The notes under the pieces are model-generated. The model did no database searches, had not been told where the DNA came from, and saw only the letters and a list, made by a program, of their open reading frames with translations. This document shows, one piece after another, positions 24,837 through 34,301 of a stretch of DNA of 64,000 bases. The position numbers and the translations under genes are program-made. The stretch lies in the NCBI RefSeq assembly GCF_003937945.1, contig NZ_RSEC01000063.1, positions 62,001 through 126,000 of the forward strand. Direction: 5' to 3'. Source of the stretch: Amycolatopsis eburnea. GTDB lineage: Bacteria; Actinomycetota; Actinomycetes; Mycobacteriales; Pseudonocardiaceae. Each line of letters begins with the position of its first letter. The first letter of the stretch is position 1.

Positions 24837-27800
24837 ATGCGCGACCACCGGAACGCGAACGTGCACGGTCTTTCCCCTTACCAGTCCGGTATCTGGGCGG
24901 CCGTCGCGCTCGACAGCGACTCCGCGCAGTACAACCTGCTGCTGCGCGTCCGGTTCGAGGGCGAGCTGGACCTTCCCTTGCTGGCCAAGGTGTTCTCGCG
25001 CGTGCTGGCGCGGCACGAGAACTTCCGCACGGTCTACTCCGACGTCGAAGGCGTTCCGCACCAGGAGTTCCACGCGGTCGACCGCCCGGCGGTGCGGGTG
25101 GCCCACCTGCCCGCGGTGGTGGATCCCGTGGCGGTGATGCGGGAAGAGCAGCGGCGGCCCTTTCCTCTGGGCGGGGCGATGGTGCGCGCGACGCTCTTCG
25201 TCGAGTCGCCGGGTGTCGCGCACGCGCAGCTCGTCGCGCACCACCTCGTCGCCGACGGGCGCTCGTTCACCGTGGTGGCGAACCAGCTCGTCGAAGACTA
25301 CGACGACGCGCTGAAAGGGCTTACCCGGATCCGGCGGGCGCCGGTCTCCTTCCGGCGGAGCCTGCCGGCGGCCGCGGCTTACCGGGATTCCCCGGCGTTC
25401 CAGGACGATCTCGCGTTCCACCGCACTGCGCTCGACGGAGCCGGTCCGGTGCTCTTCGCGAAATCCGGTACTGCGGCGGGAAGTACGCGGCACGGCTTCC
25501 GGCTGCCGGGGGACTGGGTGGCCCGCGTCCGCGCCGCCGGGCTGCCGATCTTCCCGTACCTGGCCACCATGACCGGCGTTTTCCTTTCGCGCGTGCACCG
25601 GTCCGCGGAAGGCGTCATCGGGGTGCCGCTGCTCAACCGCGACGACGAATTCCTCGACACCGTCGGGAGTTTCACCAACACCGTGCCGCTGCGGATCGCG
25701 GTGCCCGGCGAGGCCACCGTGCGCGCCTTGGTCTCGGACGTCCAGGCGGCCACGCGGGGGATGCAGCGGCACGGCCGCACGCCGCTGGAAGACATCCTGC
25801 GCGAGCTGCCCGGCCGGCCCCGGCAGCTCTACGACGTCACCCTCAGCTACGTGCGGCTGCCCCGCCTGCGCACGAACCTGGTGCACCGCACGGTGATGGA
25901 GACGCTGTGCCACGAGCGGGACGCGCTGTCCATCGTCGTCACGGCCGTCGAGGAACAGGACGACGTCGAGGTGTCCCTCGACTGCGCGCGGGACGTCTTC
26001 GGCGCCGAACTGCCCGGCGACCGCGTGGCGGCACTGTTCCGGCGCCTGCTGGAAAACGGGATCGACGGCGCCGACGGGCCGGTCGCGGAGGTGCCGATGC
26101 TGCCCGGCGCCGAGCGGGCGTTGCTGGCGGCGTACGGCCGGGGCGCGGAGGTCCCGTTCCGCGACGAGGCCACGTTGAGCGGTCTCTTCGAGGAGCAGGC
26201 CGCCCGGCGCGCGGCCCGGGTCGCCGTCACCGGCCCGGGTTTCCGCCTGACCTACGCGGAGCTGGACGCCGCCGCGAACCAGGTCGGCCGCAAGCTGATC
26301 GCCGCGGGCGTGGGCCCGGGTGACCGGGTCGTCGTCGCGCTGGAACGCGGGCCGGACCTGCTGCCCGCGCTCTTCGGCGTCCTCAAGGCGGGCGCCGCGT
26401 ACGTGCCCGTCGATCCGGCGCACCCCGCCGAACGCCTCCGGTTCCTGGTCGAGGACAGCCGTCCCGCGGTCGTACTGGTGTCCGGCGCGGCCGCGTTGCC
26501 GCCGCTGCCCGGGACGCCCGTGTGGCGGGTCGGGGACCTGCGCGAAGGCGACGCCTCGCCGGTCGGCCCGCGGGCCACGGCCACCGACATCGCTTACGTC
26601 ATCTACACTTCCGGCTCGACCGGCCGCCCGAAGGGTGTCCTGGTGCGCCACCGGTCGGTCGTGAACCGGCTGGCGTGGATGCAGCGCCGCTACCCGCTGC
26701 GCGAGCACGACGTCCTGCTGCAGAAGACGCCCATCGCGTTCGACGTCTCGGTGTGGGAGCTGTTCTGGTGGGCGCTCGAAGGCGCCGCGGTCGCGCTGCT
26801 GCCGCCCGGTGGCGAAAAGGACCCGCGGACGATCCGGGCCGCCGTCGCCGCGCACGGGGTCACGGTCGTGCACTTCGTCCCCTCGATGCTCGCCTCGTTC
26901 CTCGAAACCGCCGAGCGCGACGCCGGGTCGCTGCGCCGCGTCTTCTGCAGCGGCGAAGCGCTCCCCGCGGCGAGCGTCGAACGGTTCAACCGCCTGTTCC
27001 GGGTGGACGGTGGCGGCCCGGAACTGGTGAACCTCTACGGCCCGACCGAGGCGACGGTCGACGTGACGTACTACGACTGCCCGGCGGACACCACGATCGC
27101 GCGGGTCCCGATCGGCCGCCCGATCGACAACACGAGCCTCCACGTCGTCGGCGCGCACGGCGAGCCGCAACCGCTCGGCGTCGCGGGCGAGCTGTGCATC
27201 GGCGGGGCCGGGGTCGCCGCCGGGTACCTCGGGCGGCCCGAGCTGACCGCGGACCGGTTCGTCCCGGACCCGTTCCGCGGCGAGGGAAGGCTCTACCGCA
27301 CCGGCGACCTCGCGCGCTGGCTTCCCGGCGGCGACCTCGAGTACCTCGGCCGGCTCGACGACCAGGTCAAGATCCGCGGCAACCGCGTCGAACCCGGCGA
27401 GGTGGCCGGCGTCCTGCTGAGCGCGCCCGGGGTCACCGGCGCGGTGGTGGTCGACCGGACGACCGCCGCCCGGGGCACCCACCTCGTCGGCTACTACGTC
27501 GGCGACGGCACGGGCCTGCGCGAGCACCTGGCGCGCGAGCTGCCGGAGTACATGATCCCGGCTTTCCTCGTCCCGCTCGACCGCATTCCCCTCACCCCCA
27601 ACGGGAAAGCCGACCGCCGCGCGCTGCCCGAACCGGCGGCGGGCAGCGCCGGGAGAGCCCGGCCGTTCACCGCGCGGGAAGCCGTGCTCGCCGGGATCTG
27701 GGGCGAAGTGCTCGGCCGCACGCCCGAGTCACCCGACGAGGACTACTACGCCCTCGGCGGCGATTCCCTGCTGATGCTGCGGATCCGCGCGCTCGCCGAG

Positions 27801-30800
27801 AAGCGCGGCCTGCGGTTCGCGCTGGCCGATCTCGTGCGCCACCCGACCGTCGCCGGGCTCGCCGAGCACGTCGACAGCAGCGGGGCGGACGAAACCCCGC
27901 CGCCGCGGCTCGGGCTGGTGTCGGCGGTGGACCGCGTCCGCTTGGGCGAAGTCGAGGACGCCTTTCCGCTGACGCGGCTCCAGCAGGGCCTGCTCTACCA
28001 CAGCCGGGAAGCGGGCTCGACCGTCTACAAGGACGTCTTCCGGTACCGCCTGCGCGTGCCGTGGGACGAGCCGGAGTTCCGGAAGGCGGTCGCCCGACTC
28101 GCCCGGCGCCACCCCGCGCTGCGGACGAGTTTCCACCCCGGCGAGTACGCGGAGCCGCTGCAGATCGTGCACCACGGGGTGCCCGGCGCGCTGGAGGTAG
28201 CCGACCTCCGCGGTATCGCCGACGCGGCGGCCGAAGCCGAAGTGCTGGCCCACATCGAGCGGCGGCGTCGCCACGACTACGACTTCGGGACCCCGCCGCT
28301 GTACCTGTTCCGCGCGCACGTCCGCGACGACGGCCTGGACCTGGTGCTCAGCTTCCACCACGCCCTGCTCGACGGCGGCAGCGTCGCCACGCTGGTGAGC
28401 GAGCTGCTGCGCGGCTACGCGCACGGCCTTGGCCTGCGTGCCGAGCCGGTCCCGGACCTGCCGCTGCCCTCGGCGGCGGCGTACCTGCGCGAAGAACGCG
28501 ACGCGCTGGCTTCGACGGAGAGCGCCGACTTCTGGCACGGCACGCTCGACGGGAGCGAAGGGTCCTCGATCGGCGGGTTCGGCCCGCACGAACCGCGGGG
28601 CGCGCGCGCCACCTCGCACCGCACCGACCTGGCACCGGAACTCGGCGTGCGGGTCCGGGACTTCGCCCGCGAACGCGCCGTTTCGGTGAAGTCGGTCCTC
28701 GTCGCCGCGCACTGCCTCACCCTGGGCCTGTTCTCCGGCAACCCCGACGTCACGACCGGTGTCGTCACGCACGGCCGCACGCACGACGGCGTGGCCGGGC
28801 TCTTCCTCAACACCCTGCCGCTGCGGGTGTCCGCGGCCGGCCGCACCTGGTCCGGCGTCGTCCGCGAAGCGTTCCTCGCCGAGCAGGCGGCGTACACGCA
28901 CCGCCGTTACCCGCTCAGCGCCATCCAGGACCGGCTCGGGCGCCCGCCCGCCGTGACCGCGTTCAACTACGTCCACTTCCGGCAGCTCGGCGCCGCGGTC
29001 CGGATCCCCGGCGTCGACCTGCTGGCGTTCGACACCTACGAGCAGACCAGCTTCGAGCTGCTCGTCAACGTGGTGACCGATCCGGCCGACGAGCACCTGT
29101 GGCTGCGGGTGGACGGCGACGGCACCACGATCACCGCCGCCCAGCTCCGCCTGTACGGCGAGCACTACGTGCGGGTGCTGACCGAACTGCTCGACCGGCC
29201 GGACGACCCCGCAGGCCTGGGCTTCCTCACCACCCCGCTGCCCGAAGCCGTCCCGGCCGCGCGGCACGCCGACGTCGTCGCACTGTTCGACCGGTCCGCC
29301 GCGGCGCACCCGGCCGCGCTCGCGCTGACCGGTGAGCGGGAGTGGACCTACGGCAGGCTGGGCGCGGCGGCGGACGCGGTCGCGGCGAACCTGCGGCGGC
29401 GCGGCGTGCGGCCGGGCTCGATCGTCGGGGTCGCGGCCGGGCGGGACCCGGAGACGATCGCGGTCCTGCTCGGCGTGCTCAAGGCGGGTGCGGCGGTGCT
29501 GCCGCTCGACACCGGATACCCGCCGCGGCGGCTCGCGCACCTCGTCGAGCACGCGGACCCGGACCTGGTCGTCGGGTCCCACCCGGCGCTGCCCGAGCGG
29601 CGGACCGCGGCCGCGGCGGAACTCCTGCGGCCGGCGGGCGAACCGCCGAGCGGGACCGTCACCCCGGAAACCACCGCGTACGTGCTGTTCACCTCCGGCT
29701 CGACTGGGCAGCCCAAGGGCGTCGCCATGCCGCACCGGGCACTGGCCAACCTCGTGGCGTGGCAACACCGGACCGCGAGCGGCCGGGCCGCCGTAACCCT
29801 CCAGTACGCGCCGCTCAGCTTCGACGTGTCGTTCCAGGAGATCTTCGCGACGCTGTGCTTCGGCGGGACGCTGTGCCTGGTCCCGGACCGGGGCGACCCG
29901 GCGGCGGTGCTGCGGCTCATGCGGGCCCACCGCGTCGAGCGGGTGTTCCTGCCGTACGTCGCGCTCCAGCAGCTCGCTTCGGCCGCCGTGGCGTCGGGCG
30001 CGTACCCCGGGGACCTGCGCGTCATCATCTCGTCGGGGGAGCAGCTGCGGATCACCGACGAGATCCGGCGGCTGTGCGCCGCGGTGCCGGGGGTGCTGCT
30101 GGAAAACCAGTACGGGCCCACCGAAACCCACGTCGTCACCCACCACGCGCTCACCGGCCCGCCGGAGCGCTTCCCGGACCTGCCGCCCATCGGCACGCCG
30201 ATCGACGACGCCGCGCTGCACGTCCTGGACGCGGACCTCCGCCGGGTCCCGCCCGGCGTCACGGGCGAGCTGTACGCGGCAGGCACGTGCCTCGCGCACG
30301 GCTACCTCGGCCGCGCCGACCTCACCGCGGAACGCTTCCGGGACACCGGGTCCGGCCGGCTCTACCGCACCGGTGACCTCGGCTACGCGCTGCCCGACGG
30401 CTCGATCGTCTGCACCGGCCGCGCGGACGACCAGGCCAAGGTGCGCGGCTTCCGGGTCGAACCGGCGGAAGCGGAACTCGCCCTCGGTGAACTCGGCCGC
30501 GGGCTCGGCGAGGTCGCCGTCGTCGTCCGGCCGCGGCAGCCGGGCGGGGACAACGAGCTGGTCGCCTTCCTGACCGGGCCACCCGCCGACGCGGGCGGGC
30601 TGCGTGCCGCGTTGCGCGAGACCCTGCCGGACCACCTGGTGCCGACGCACTTCCAGTGGCTGCCGGACCTGCCGCGCACGCCGAGCGGGAAACGCGACGA
30701 CGCGGCCCTGCGCGCGCTGCCGCTGGAAGTGGCCGGCACGCACGACACGACGCCGCCGCGCGACGACCGCGAGCGCGTGCTCGCCGAGCTGGTCGCCGAC

Positions 30801-31856
30801 CTGCTCGGGCTGCCCGCGATCGGCGTGCACGCCAACGTGTTCGACCTCGGCATGACGTCGCTCGTCGCGATGCGGGTGGTGGTGACCCTGGAGCAGCGGT
30901 TCGGCACCGAGCTGGCGCCGTCGGCGTTGCTGAGCGCTCCCACGGTCGCGACGCTCGCCCGGCGGCTGGGGGCGGCGAGGCCGGTGTTCTCCGCGCTCGT
31001 CCCGCTGCACCCGCGCGGCGCCCGGCGGCCGCTGTTCATCGTGCACCCGATGGGCGGCAACGTGCTCTGCTACGTGCCACTCGTCAAGCACCTGCCGGAC
31101 GACCTGCCGGTGTACGCCCTGCAAGCGGCCGGCGCGGAGCCGGGCAGCACCCCGCTGTCCACTGTGGAGGATCTGGTCGCCGCCTACCTGGCGGAGATCC
31201 GCACGGTGCAGCCCCGCGGTCCGTACACGATCGCCGGGTGGTCCTTCGGCGGGTTCGTCGCGTTCGAGCTGGCCCGCCGCCTGGGGGCGGCCGGGGAAGC
31301 GGTGGACCGGCCGATCCTGCTCGACACGGTGGCGGTCAACCCGCTGCTGCGGGAGAGCTACACCGACGAGGCGCTGCTCGGCTGGTTCTTCTGGGAGCTG
31401 CTGTGGATCGAGCGCGGCGGTGCCTCGCCGCTCGAAGGGCTGCCCGCGCACGTCGTGTCGCTCGACGACCGGTTCGAGCACATCGCGCAGCGGGCCGCTG
31501 AACTCGGCGTGCTGCCGGCGGGCAGTTCGGCCGCGGTGATCCGGCGGCTGTTCCGGCTCTACCGCGCCAACTGGCAGGCCACGCTCGCGTACCGGCCGCC
31601 GGAGACCGCGCAGGACATCGTCCTCGTCCGCGCCGAAGAGCCGTTGCCCAAGGTGCTGGAGGCCATGCACGGCGCGGCGGGCAGCCTGCACCACCGGCCC
31701 GACAACGGCTGGGGCTCGCTCACCGGCGGCACCGTCGAAGTCGTCACCACCCCGGGCGACCACCTGACGATCATGGAGGAACCCCGGGTCGCGCGGCTCG
31801 CCCGCGTCGTCAGCGAACTGATCCACGGCCAGGAGGCGCGGTCCCATGCCAGCTGA
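24837..31856 (+). CDS. Two-module NRPS, C-A(Ser)-T-C-A-T-TE
   Basis: 2339 aa. Domains: C1 ~8-440 with intact HHLVADG (135-141); A1 ~455-935 (TSGSTGRPKG, FDVSVWELF from Asp636, NLYGPTEA); T1 ~945-1010 with GGDSL (Ser977); C2 ~1025-1455 with HHALLDG (His1174-1175); A2 ~1470-1960 (TSGSTGQPKG, FDVSFQEIF from Asp1663, NQYGPTETHVV); T2 ~1975-2045 with GMTSL (Ser2008); TE ~2060-2339 with GWSFGG (Ser2136) and GDHLTIM. By-eye specificity code of A1 is DVWHFSLVDK, identical to the serine code of EntF. A2 reads DVQFISQVVK, which I cannot assign. A C domain at the start implies an acyl or aminoacyl donor supplied in trans. ATG is 6 nt after TAGCCT without a ribosome site. Heads a five-gene overlapping operon. 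Confidence 0.95.
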   Translation: MRDHRNANVHGLSPYQSGIWAAVALDSDSAQYNLLLRVRFEGELDLPLLAKVFSRVLARHENFRTVYSDVEGVPHQEFHAVDRPAVRVAHLPAVVDPVAVMREEQRRPFPLGGAMVRATLFVESPGVAHAQLVAHHLVADGRSFTVVANQLVEDYDDALKGLTRIRRAPVSFRRSLPAAAAYRDSPAFQDDLAFHRTALDGAGPVLFAKSGTAAGSTRHGFRLPGDWVARVRAAGLPIFPYLATMTGVFLSRVHRSAEGVIGVPLLNRDDEFLDTVGSFTNTVPLRIAVPGEATVRALVSDVQAATRGMQRHGRTPLEDILRELPGRPRQLYDVTLSYVRLPRLRTNLVHRTVMETLCHERDALSIVVTAVEEQDDVEVSLDCARDVFGAELPGDRVAALFRRLLENGIDGADGPVAEVPMLPGAERALLAAYGRGAEVPFRDEATLSGLFEEQAARRAARVAVTGPGFRLTYAELDAAANQVGRKLIAAGVGPGDRVVVALERGPDLLPALFGVLKAGAAYVPVDPAHPAERLRFLVEDSRPAVVLVSGAAALPPLPGTPVWRVGDLREGDASPVGPRATATDIAYVIYTSGSTGRPKGVLVRHRSVVNRLAWMQRRYPLREHDVLLQKTPIAFDVSVWELFWWALEGAAVALLPPGGEKDPRTIRAAVAAHGVTVVHFVPSMLASFLETAERDAGSLRRVFCSGEALPAASVERFNRLFRVDGGGPELVNLYGPTEATVDVTYYDCPADTTIARVPIGRPIDNTSLHVVGAHGEPQPLGVAGELCIGGAGVAAGYLGRPELTADRFVPDPFRGEGRLYRTGDLARWLPGGDLEYLGRLDDQVKIRGNRVEPGEVAGVLLSAPGVTGAVVVDRTTAARGTHLVGYYVGDGTGLREHLARELPEYMIPAFLVPLDRIPLTPNGKADRRALPEPAAGSAGRARPFTAREAVLAGIWGEVLGRTPESPDEDYYALGGDSLLMLRIRALAEKRGLRFALADLVRHPTVAGLAEHVDSSGADETPPPRLGLVSAVDRVRLGEVEDAFPLTRLQQGLLYHSREAGSTVYKDVFRYRLRVPWDEPEFRKAVARLARRHPALRTSFHPGEYAEPLQIVHHGVPGALEVADLRGIADAAAEAEVLAHIERRRRHDYDFGTPPLYLFRAHVRDDGLDLVLSFHHALLDGGSVATLVSELLRGYAHGLGLRAEPVPDLPLPSAAAYLREERDALASTESADFWHGTLDGSEGSSIGGFGPHEPRGARATSHRTDLAPELGVRVRDFARERAVSVKSVLVAAHCLTLGLFSGNPDVTTGVVTHGRTHDGVAGLFLNTLPLRVSAAGRTWSGVVREAFLAEQAAYTHRRYPLSAIQDRLGRPPAVTAFNYVHFRQLGAAVRIPGVDLLAFDTYEQTSFELLVNVVTDPADEHLWLRVDGDGTTITAAQLRLYGEHYVRVLTELLDRPDDPAGLGFLTTPLPEAVPAARHADVVALFDRSAAAHPAALALTGEREWTYGRLGAAADAVAANLRRRGVRPGSIVGVAAGRDPETIAVLLGVLKAGAAVLPLDTGYPPRRLAHLVEHADPDLVVGSHPALPERRTAAAAELLRPAGEPPSGTVTPETTAYVLFTSGSTGQPKGVAMPHRALANLVAWQHRTASGRAAVTLQYAPLSFDVSFQEIFATLCFGGTLCLVPDRGDPAAVLRLMRAHRVERVFLPYVALQQLASAAVASGAYPGDLRVIISSGEQLRITDEIRRLCAAVPGVLLENQYGPTETHVVTHHALTGPPERFPDLPPIGTPIDDAALHVLDADLRRVPPGVTGELYAAGTCLAHGYLGRADLTAERFRDTGSGRLYRTGDLGYALPDGSIVCTGRADDQAKVRGFRVEPAEAELALGELGRGLGEVAVVVRPRQPGGDNELVAFLTGPPADAGGLRAALRETLPDHLVPTHFQWLPDLPRTPSGKRDDAALRALPLEVAGTHDTTPPRDDRERVLAELVADLLGLPAIGVHANVFDLGMTSLVAMRVVVTLEQRFGTELAPSALLSAPTVATLARRLGAARPVFSALVPLHPRGARRPLFIVHPMGGNVLCYVPLVKHLPDDLPVYALQAAGAEPGSTPLSTVEDLVAAYLAEIRTVQPRGPYTIAGWSFGGFVAFELARRLGAAGEAVDRPILLDTVAVNPLLRESYTDEALLGWFFWELLWIERGGASPLEGLPAHVVSLDDRFEHIAQRAAELGVLPAGSSAAVIRRLFRLYRANWQATLAYRPPETAQDIVLVRAEEPLPKVLEAMHGAAGSLHHRPDNGWGSLTGGTVEVVTTPGDHLTIMEEPRVARLARVVSELIHGQEARSHAS

Positions 31857-33018
31857 ACACCTGAAGGTCATCGTGCTCGGAGCCGGCATCGGCGGCCTCG
31901 CCCTCGCGGCCGCGCTGCGGCGGTGCGGCATCGACGCCGAAGTGCACGAGCGGGCCACGTCGTTGCGCGCGGAGGGCTCTGGTCTCGGCATGATCACCAA
32001 CGCCATCACCGCGCTCGCCACCCTCGGCATCGACCTCGACCTGGCGCGCCGCGGCGAAGTCGTCACCGCCTTCGACATCAAGGACGCGCAAGGCGGGCAG
32101 ATCGTGCGGCTGCCGATGCCCGAGCTCGGCCGCGAGCTGGGCGCGCCGAGTGTGTGCATCGGCCGCAACGCCCTGCACGAGGCCCTGCGCGAAGCCGCCG
32201 GCGACGTCCCGGTCTTCCTGGGCAGGCGGGCGGTCCGCGTCGAGTCCGGGGTGGCCGGCGCGACCGTCGAATTCGACGACGGCAGCACCGCCCGCGGCGA
32301 CGTCGTCGTGGGCGCGGACGGCTTCAACTCGGTGGTGCGGCGGCAGTTCGCCGGTCCGGACGAGCCGGTGCTGGAGCCCGGCTACGTCTGCTGGCTCGCC
32401 ATCACGCCGTTCCGCCACCCGGCGCTGCCGAAGGGCGCCGTCGCGCACTACTGGGGGAGCGGCCAGCGCTTCGGGCTGCTCGACATCGGCGGCGGCGACG
32501 TCTACTGGTGGGGCACCAAGAACCTGCCGGTGGCCGAAGCCCGCGACTGGCGGGGCACCCGCGAAGACCTGCTGGCGCTCTACGACGGCTGGGCCGGCGA
32601 GGTCACGGCCGCGATCGCCGCGACCCCGATCGAGCGCGTCATCGCCGTCCCCGCGCGCGACCGCGGCTTCCTCGAGAAGTGGGGCGAAGGCCGGGTGACG
32701 CTGCTGGGCGACGCGGCGCACCCGATGCTGACCAGCCTCGGCCAGGGCGCGGGAATGGCCGTCGAAGACGCCGTCGTGCTGGCCAGCACCCTGGCGCGGC
32801 TCGGCGACGACCCGGTCTCGGCGTTGCGCAGCTACGAAGACCAGCGGCGGGACCGGACGCGGATGGTCGTCGAGGCGTCGCGCGCGCTGAGCGAAAGCGA
32901 GCAGCTGGAGGACCCGGAGCTGCGGCGGGCGCGCGACGAGCAGCTGCGGGGGACGTCGTTCGACGACCTCGTCGCGGCGCAGCGCGACCTGCTGACCTTC
33001 CCCGGAGTCCGCGGATGA
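31846..33018 (+). CDS. FAD-dependent aromatic-hydroxylase-type monooxygenase
   Basis: 390 aa; ATG overlaps the NRPS 3' end by 11 bp with GGAGG upstream. Class A flavoprotein motifs: VIVLGAGIGGLALAAALRRCGIDAEVHE at the N terminus, VVVGADGFNSVVR (DG motif) mid-protein, and VTLLGDAAHPMLTSLGQGAGMAVEDA (GD motif). It likely hydroxylates or epoxidises the NRPS product or a precursor using NAD(P)H and O2. Second gene of the biosynthetic operon. Confidence 0.9.
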   Translation: MPAEHLKVIVLGAGIGGLALAAALRRCGIDAEVHERATSLRAEGSGLGMITNAITALATLGIDLDLARRGEVVTAFDIKDAQGGQIVRLPMPELGRELGAPSVCIGRNALHEALREAAGDVPVFLGRRAVRVESGVAGATVEFDDGSTARGDVVVGADGFNSVVRRQFAGPDEPVLEPGYVCWLAITPFRHPALPKGAVAHYWGSGQRFGLLDIGGGDVYWWGTKNLPVAEARDWRGTREDLLALYDGWAGEVTAAIAATPIERVIAVPARDRGFLEKWGEGRVTLLGDAAHPMLTSLGQGAGMAVEDAVVLASTLARLGDDPVSALRSYEDQRRDRTRMVVEASRALSESEQLEDPELRRARDEQLRGTSFDDLVAAQRDLLTFPGVRG

Positions 33019-34301
33019 ACGGCCGTCCGCTCAGCGCCGTCGAGCGCTGGTACTGGTGGTGTGACCAGGTCTCGCCGCTGAACGTGGTCTCGCGGGTTTC
33101 GGTGCGGGGCGAGCTTCCGCCGCGCCTGGTGCGCGCGGCGCTCGACGCGCTGCAGCGGCGGCACCCGCTGCTGGGCCTGCGGATCGAGACCGACGCCGAC
33201 GGGAACGACCCGGTGTGGGTGCCGACCACCCGGCGGATCCCGCTGCGGTACGTCACCGGCGGCGACTGGGTGCGCGAGGTCGACGAAACCGAGCTGGCCG
33301 AAGCCGTGCCGTGGCGGCTCGGCCCGCTGATCCGGGCGACGCTGCTCGACCGGGACGGCGAGCACGACCTCTTGCTCACGCTGCCGCACTGCGTCGCGGA
33401 CGGCACCACCGCGCTTTCGCTGGCCCGGGAATGCCTGGAACTGGCGGCGAAGATCGAGCGGGGCGACCCGCTGCCGCTGCCGTCGCGGCTGCCCCCGTCA
33501 CCGGAGGACGTCATGCCGGCCCGCAACCTCGGCAGTGCCGGCGAGCAACGCCGTGCCGACCAGCAGCGCCGGGACGCCGACGAAATCGCGCGCCTGCGGC
33601 CGAGCCGGTTCGAGCCCAGTGCGGCCGTGCCGATGGCTTCGCGGCGCACCCGGTTCCTGCACCGCGAGCTGGACGGCGCCCAGCTGGGCGCCGTCGCCGA
33701 GGCGTGCCGGCGCGAGGGGACGACGGTGCACGGGCTGCTGGCGGCGGCGCTGGCCCGCGCCGCCGGCGAGTCCGGCCACGTCGCGATCGGATCGCCGGTC
33801 GACTTCCGGGCGGAGCTGGTCCCGCCGGTCGCCGCGGACGAGGCCGGGACGTACGTGGCCACCATCCCGACGTTCGTCGACTGCGACGTGCCGCTGTGGG
33901 ACGCGGCCCGGGCGGCGAGCGCGGACCTGGCCCGGCGCAAGGAGCGTGGCGAGCACTTCGACCTGGTCGGGTTCGTGGCGGGCAGCGGGCTCAAGTCGAT
34001 GGCGGACGCCGAGCCGATCATGCGGTTCATGGAGGAGAGCGGGCCGATCAACCTGTGCCTGTCCAACCTCGGCCGGTTCGACGTGCCCGACGTCGTCGGC
34101 CGGTGGCGGGTGCGCGGCAGCCAGTTCGTGGCGGGCCTGTCGGTCAACGGCTACGTCGTCGCGACCGTGAACACCAGCCACGGCCGGTTGTTCTGGAACT
34201 GCGCGTACATCGAGGACGCGGTGCCCGAAGCCCGGGCCGCCGCCCTCGCCGACCGCTGCCTGGACGCGGTGCGGGCAGCGTGTGGAGGTGAATCGTGTTG
34301 A
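33015..34301 (+). CDS. Stand-alone condensation-like (HxxxDG) acyltransferase
   Basis: 428 aa; ATGA overlap with the monooxygenase. LPHCVADGTTALS carries the HxxxDG catalytic motif, and the DFRAEL segment occupies the position of the DFGWG-like solvent-channel motif. The overall length and the start LSAVERWYWWCDQVSPLN resemble PapA-type/phthiodiolone acyltransferases rather than NRPS C domains. It may esterify a hydroxyl on the peptide (for example the Ser side chain) or supply the acyl starter for C1. Third gene of the operon. Confidence 0.8.
   Translation: MNGRPLSAVERWYWWCDQVSPLNVVSRVSVRGELPPRLVRAALDALQRRHPLLGLRIETDADGNDPVWVPTTRRIPLRYVTGGDWVREVDETELAEAVPWRLGPLIRATLLDRDGEHDLLLTLPHCVADGTTALSLARECLELAAKIERGDPLPLPSRLPPSPEDVMPARNLGSAGEQRRADQQRRDADEIARLRPSRFEPSAAVPMASRRTRFLHRELDGAQLGAVAEACRREGTTVHGLLAAALARAAGESGHVAIGSPVDFRAELVPPVAADEAGTYVATIPTFVDCDVPLWDAARAASADLARRKERGEHFDLVGFVAGSGLKSMADAEPIMRFMEESGPINLCLSNLGRFDVPDVVGRWRVRGSQFVAGLSVNGYVVATVNTSHGRLFWNCAYIEDAVPEARAAALADRCLDAVRAACGGESC

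Noticed and set aside
27729..32327. A 1532-codon minus-strand frame across the NRPS
   Set aside because: Antisense shadow of the clearly coding NRPS; no motif recognised.
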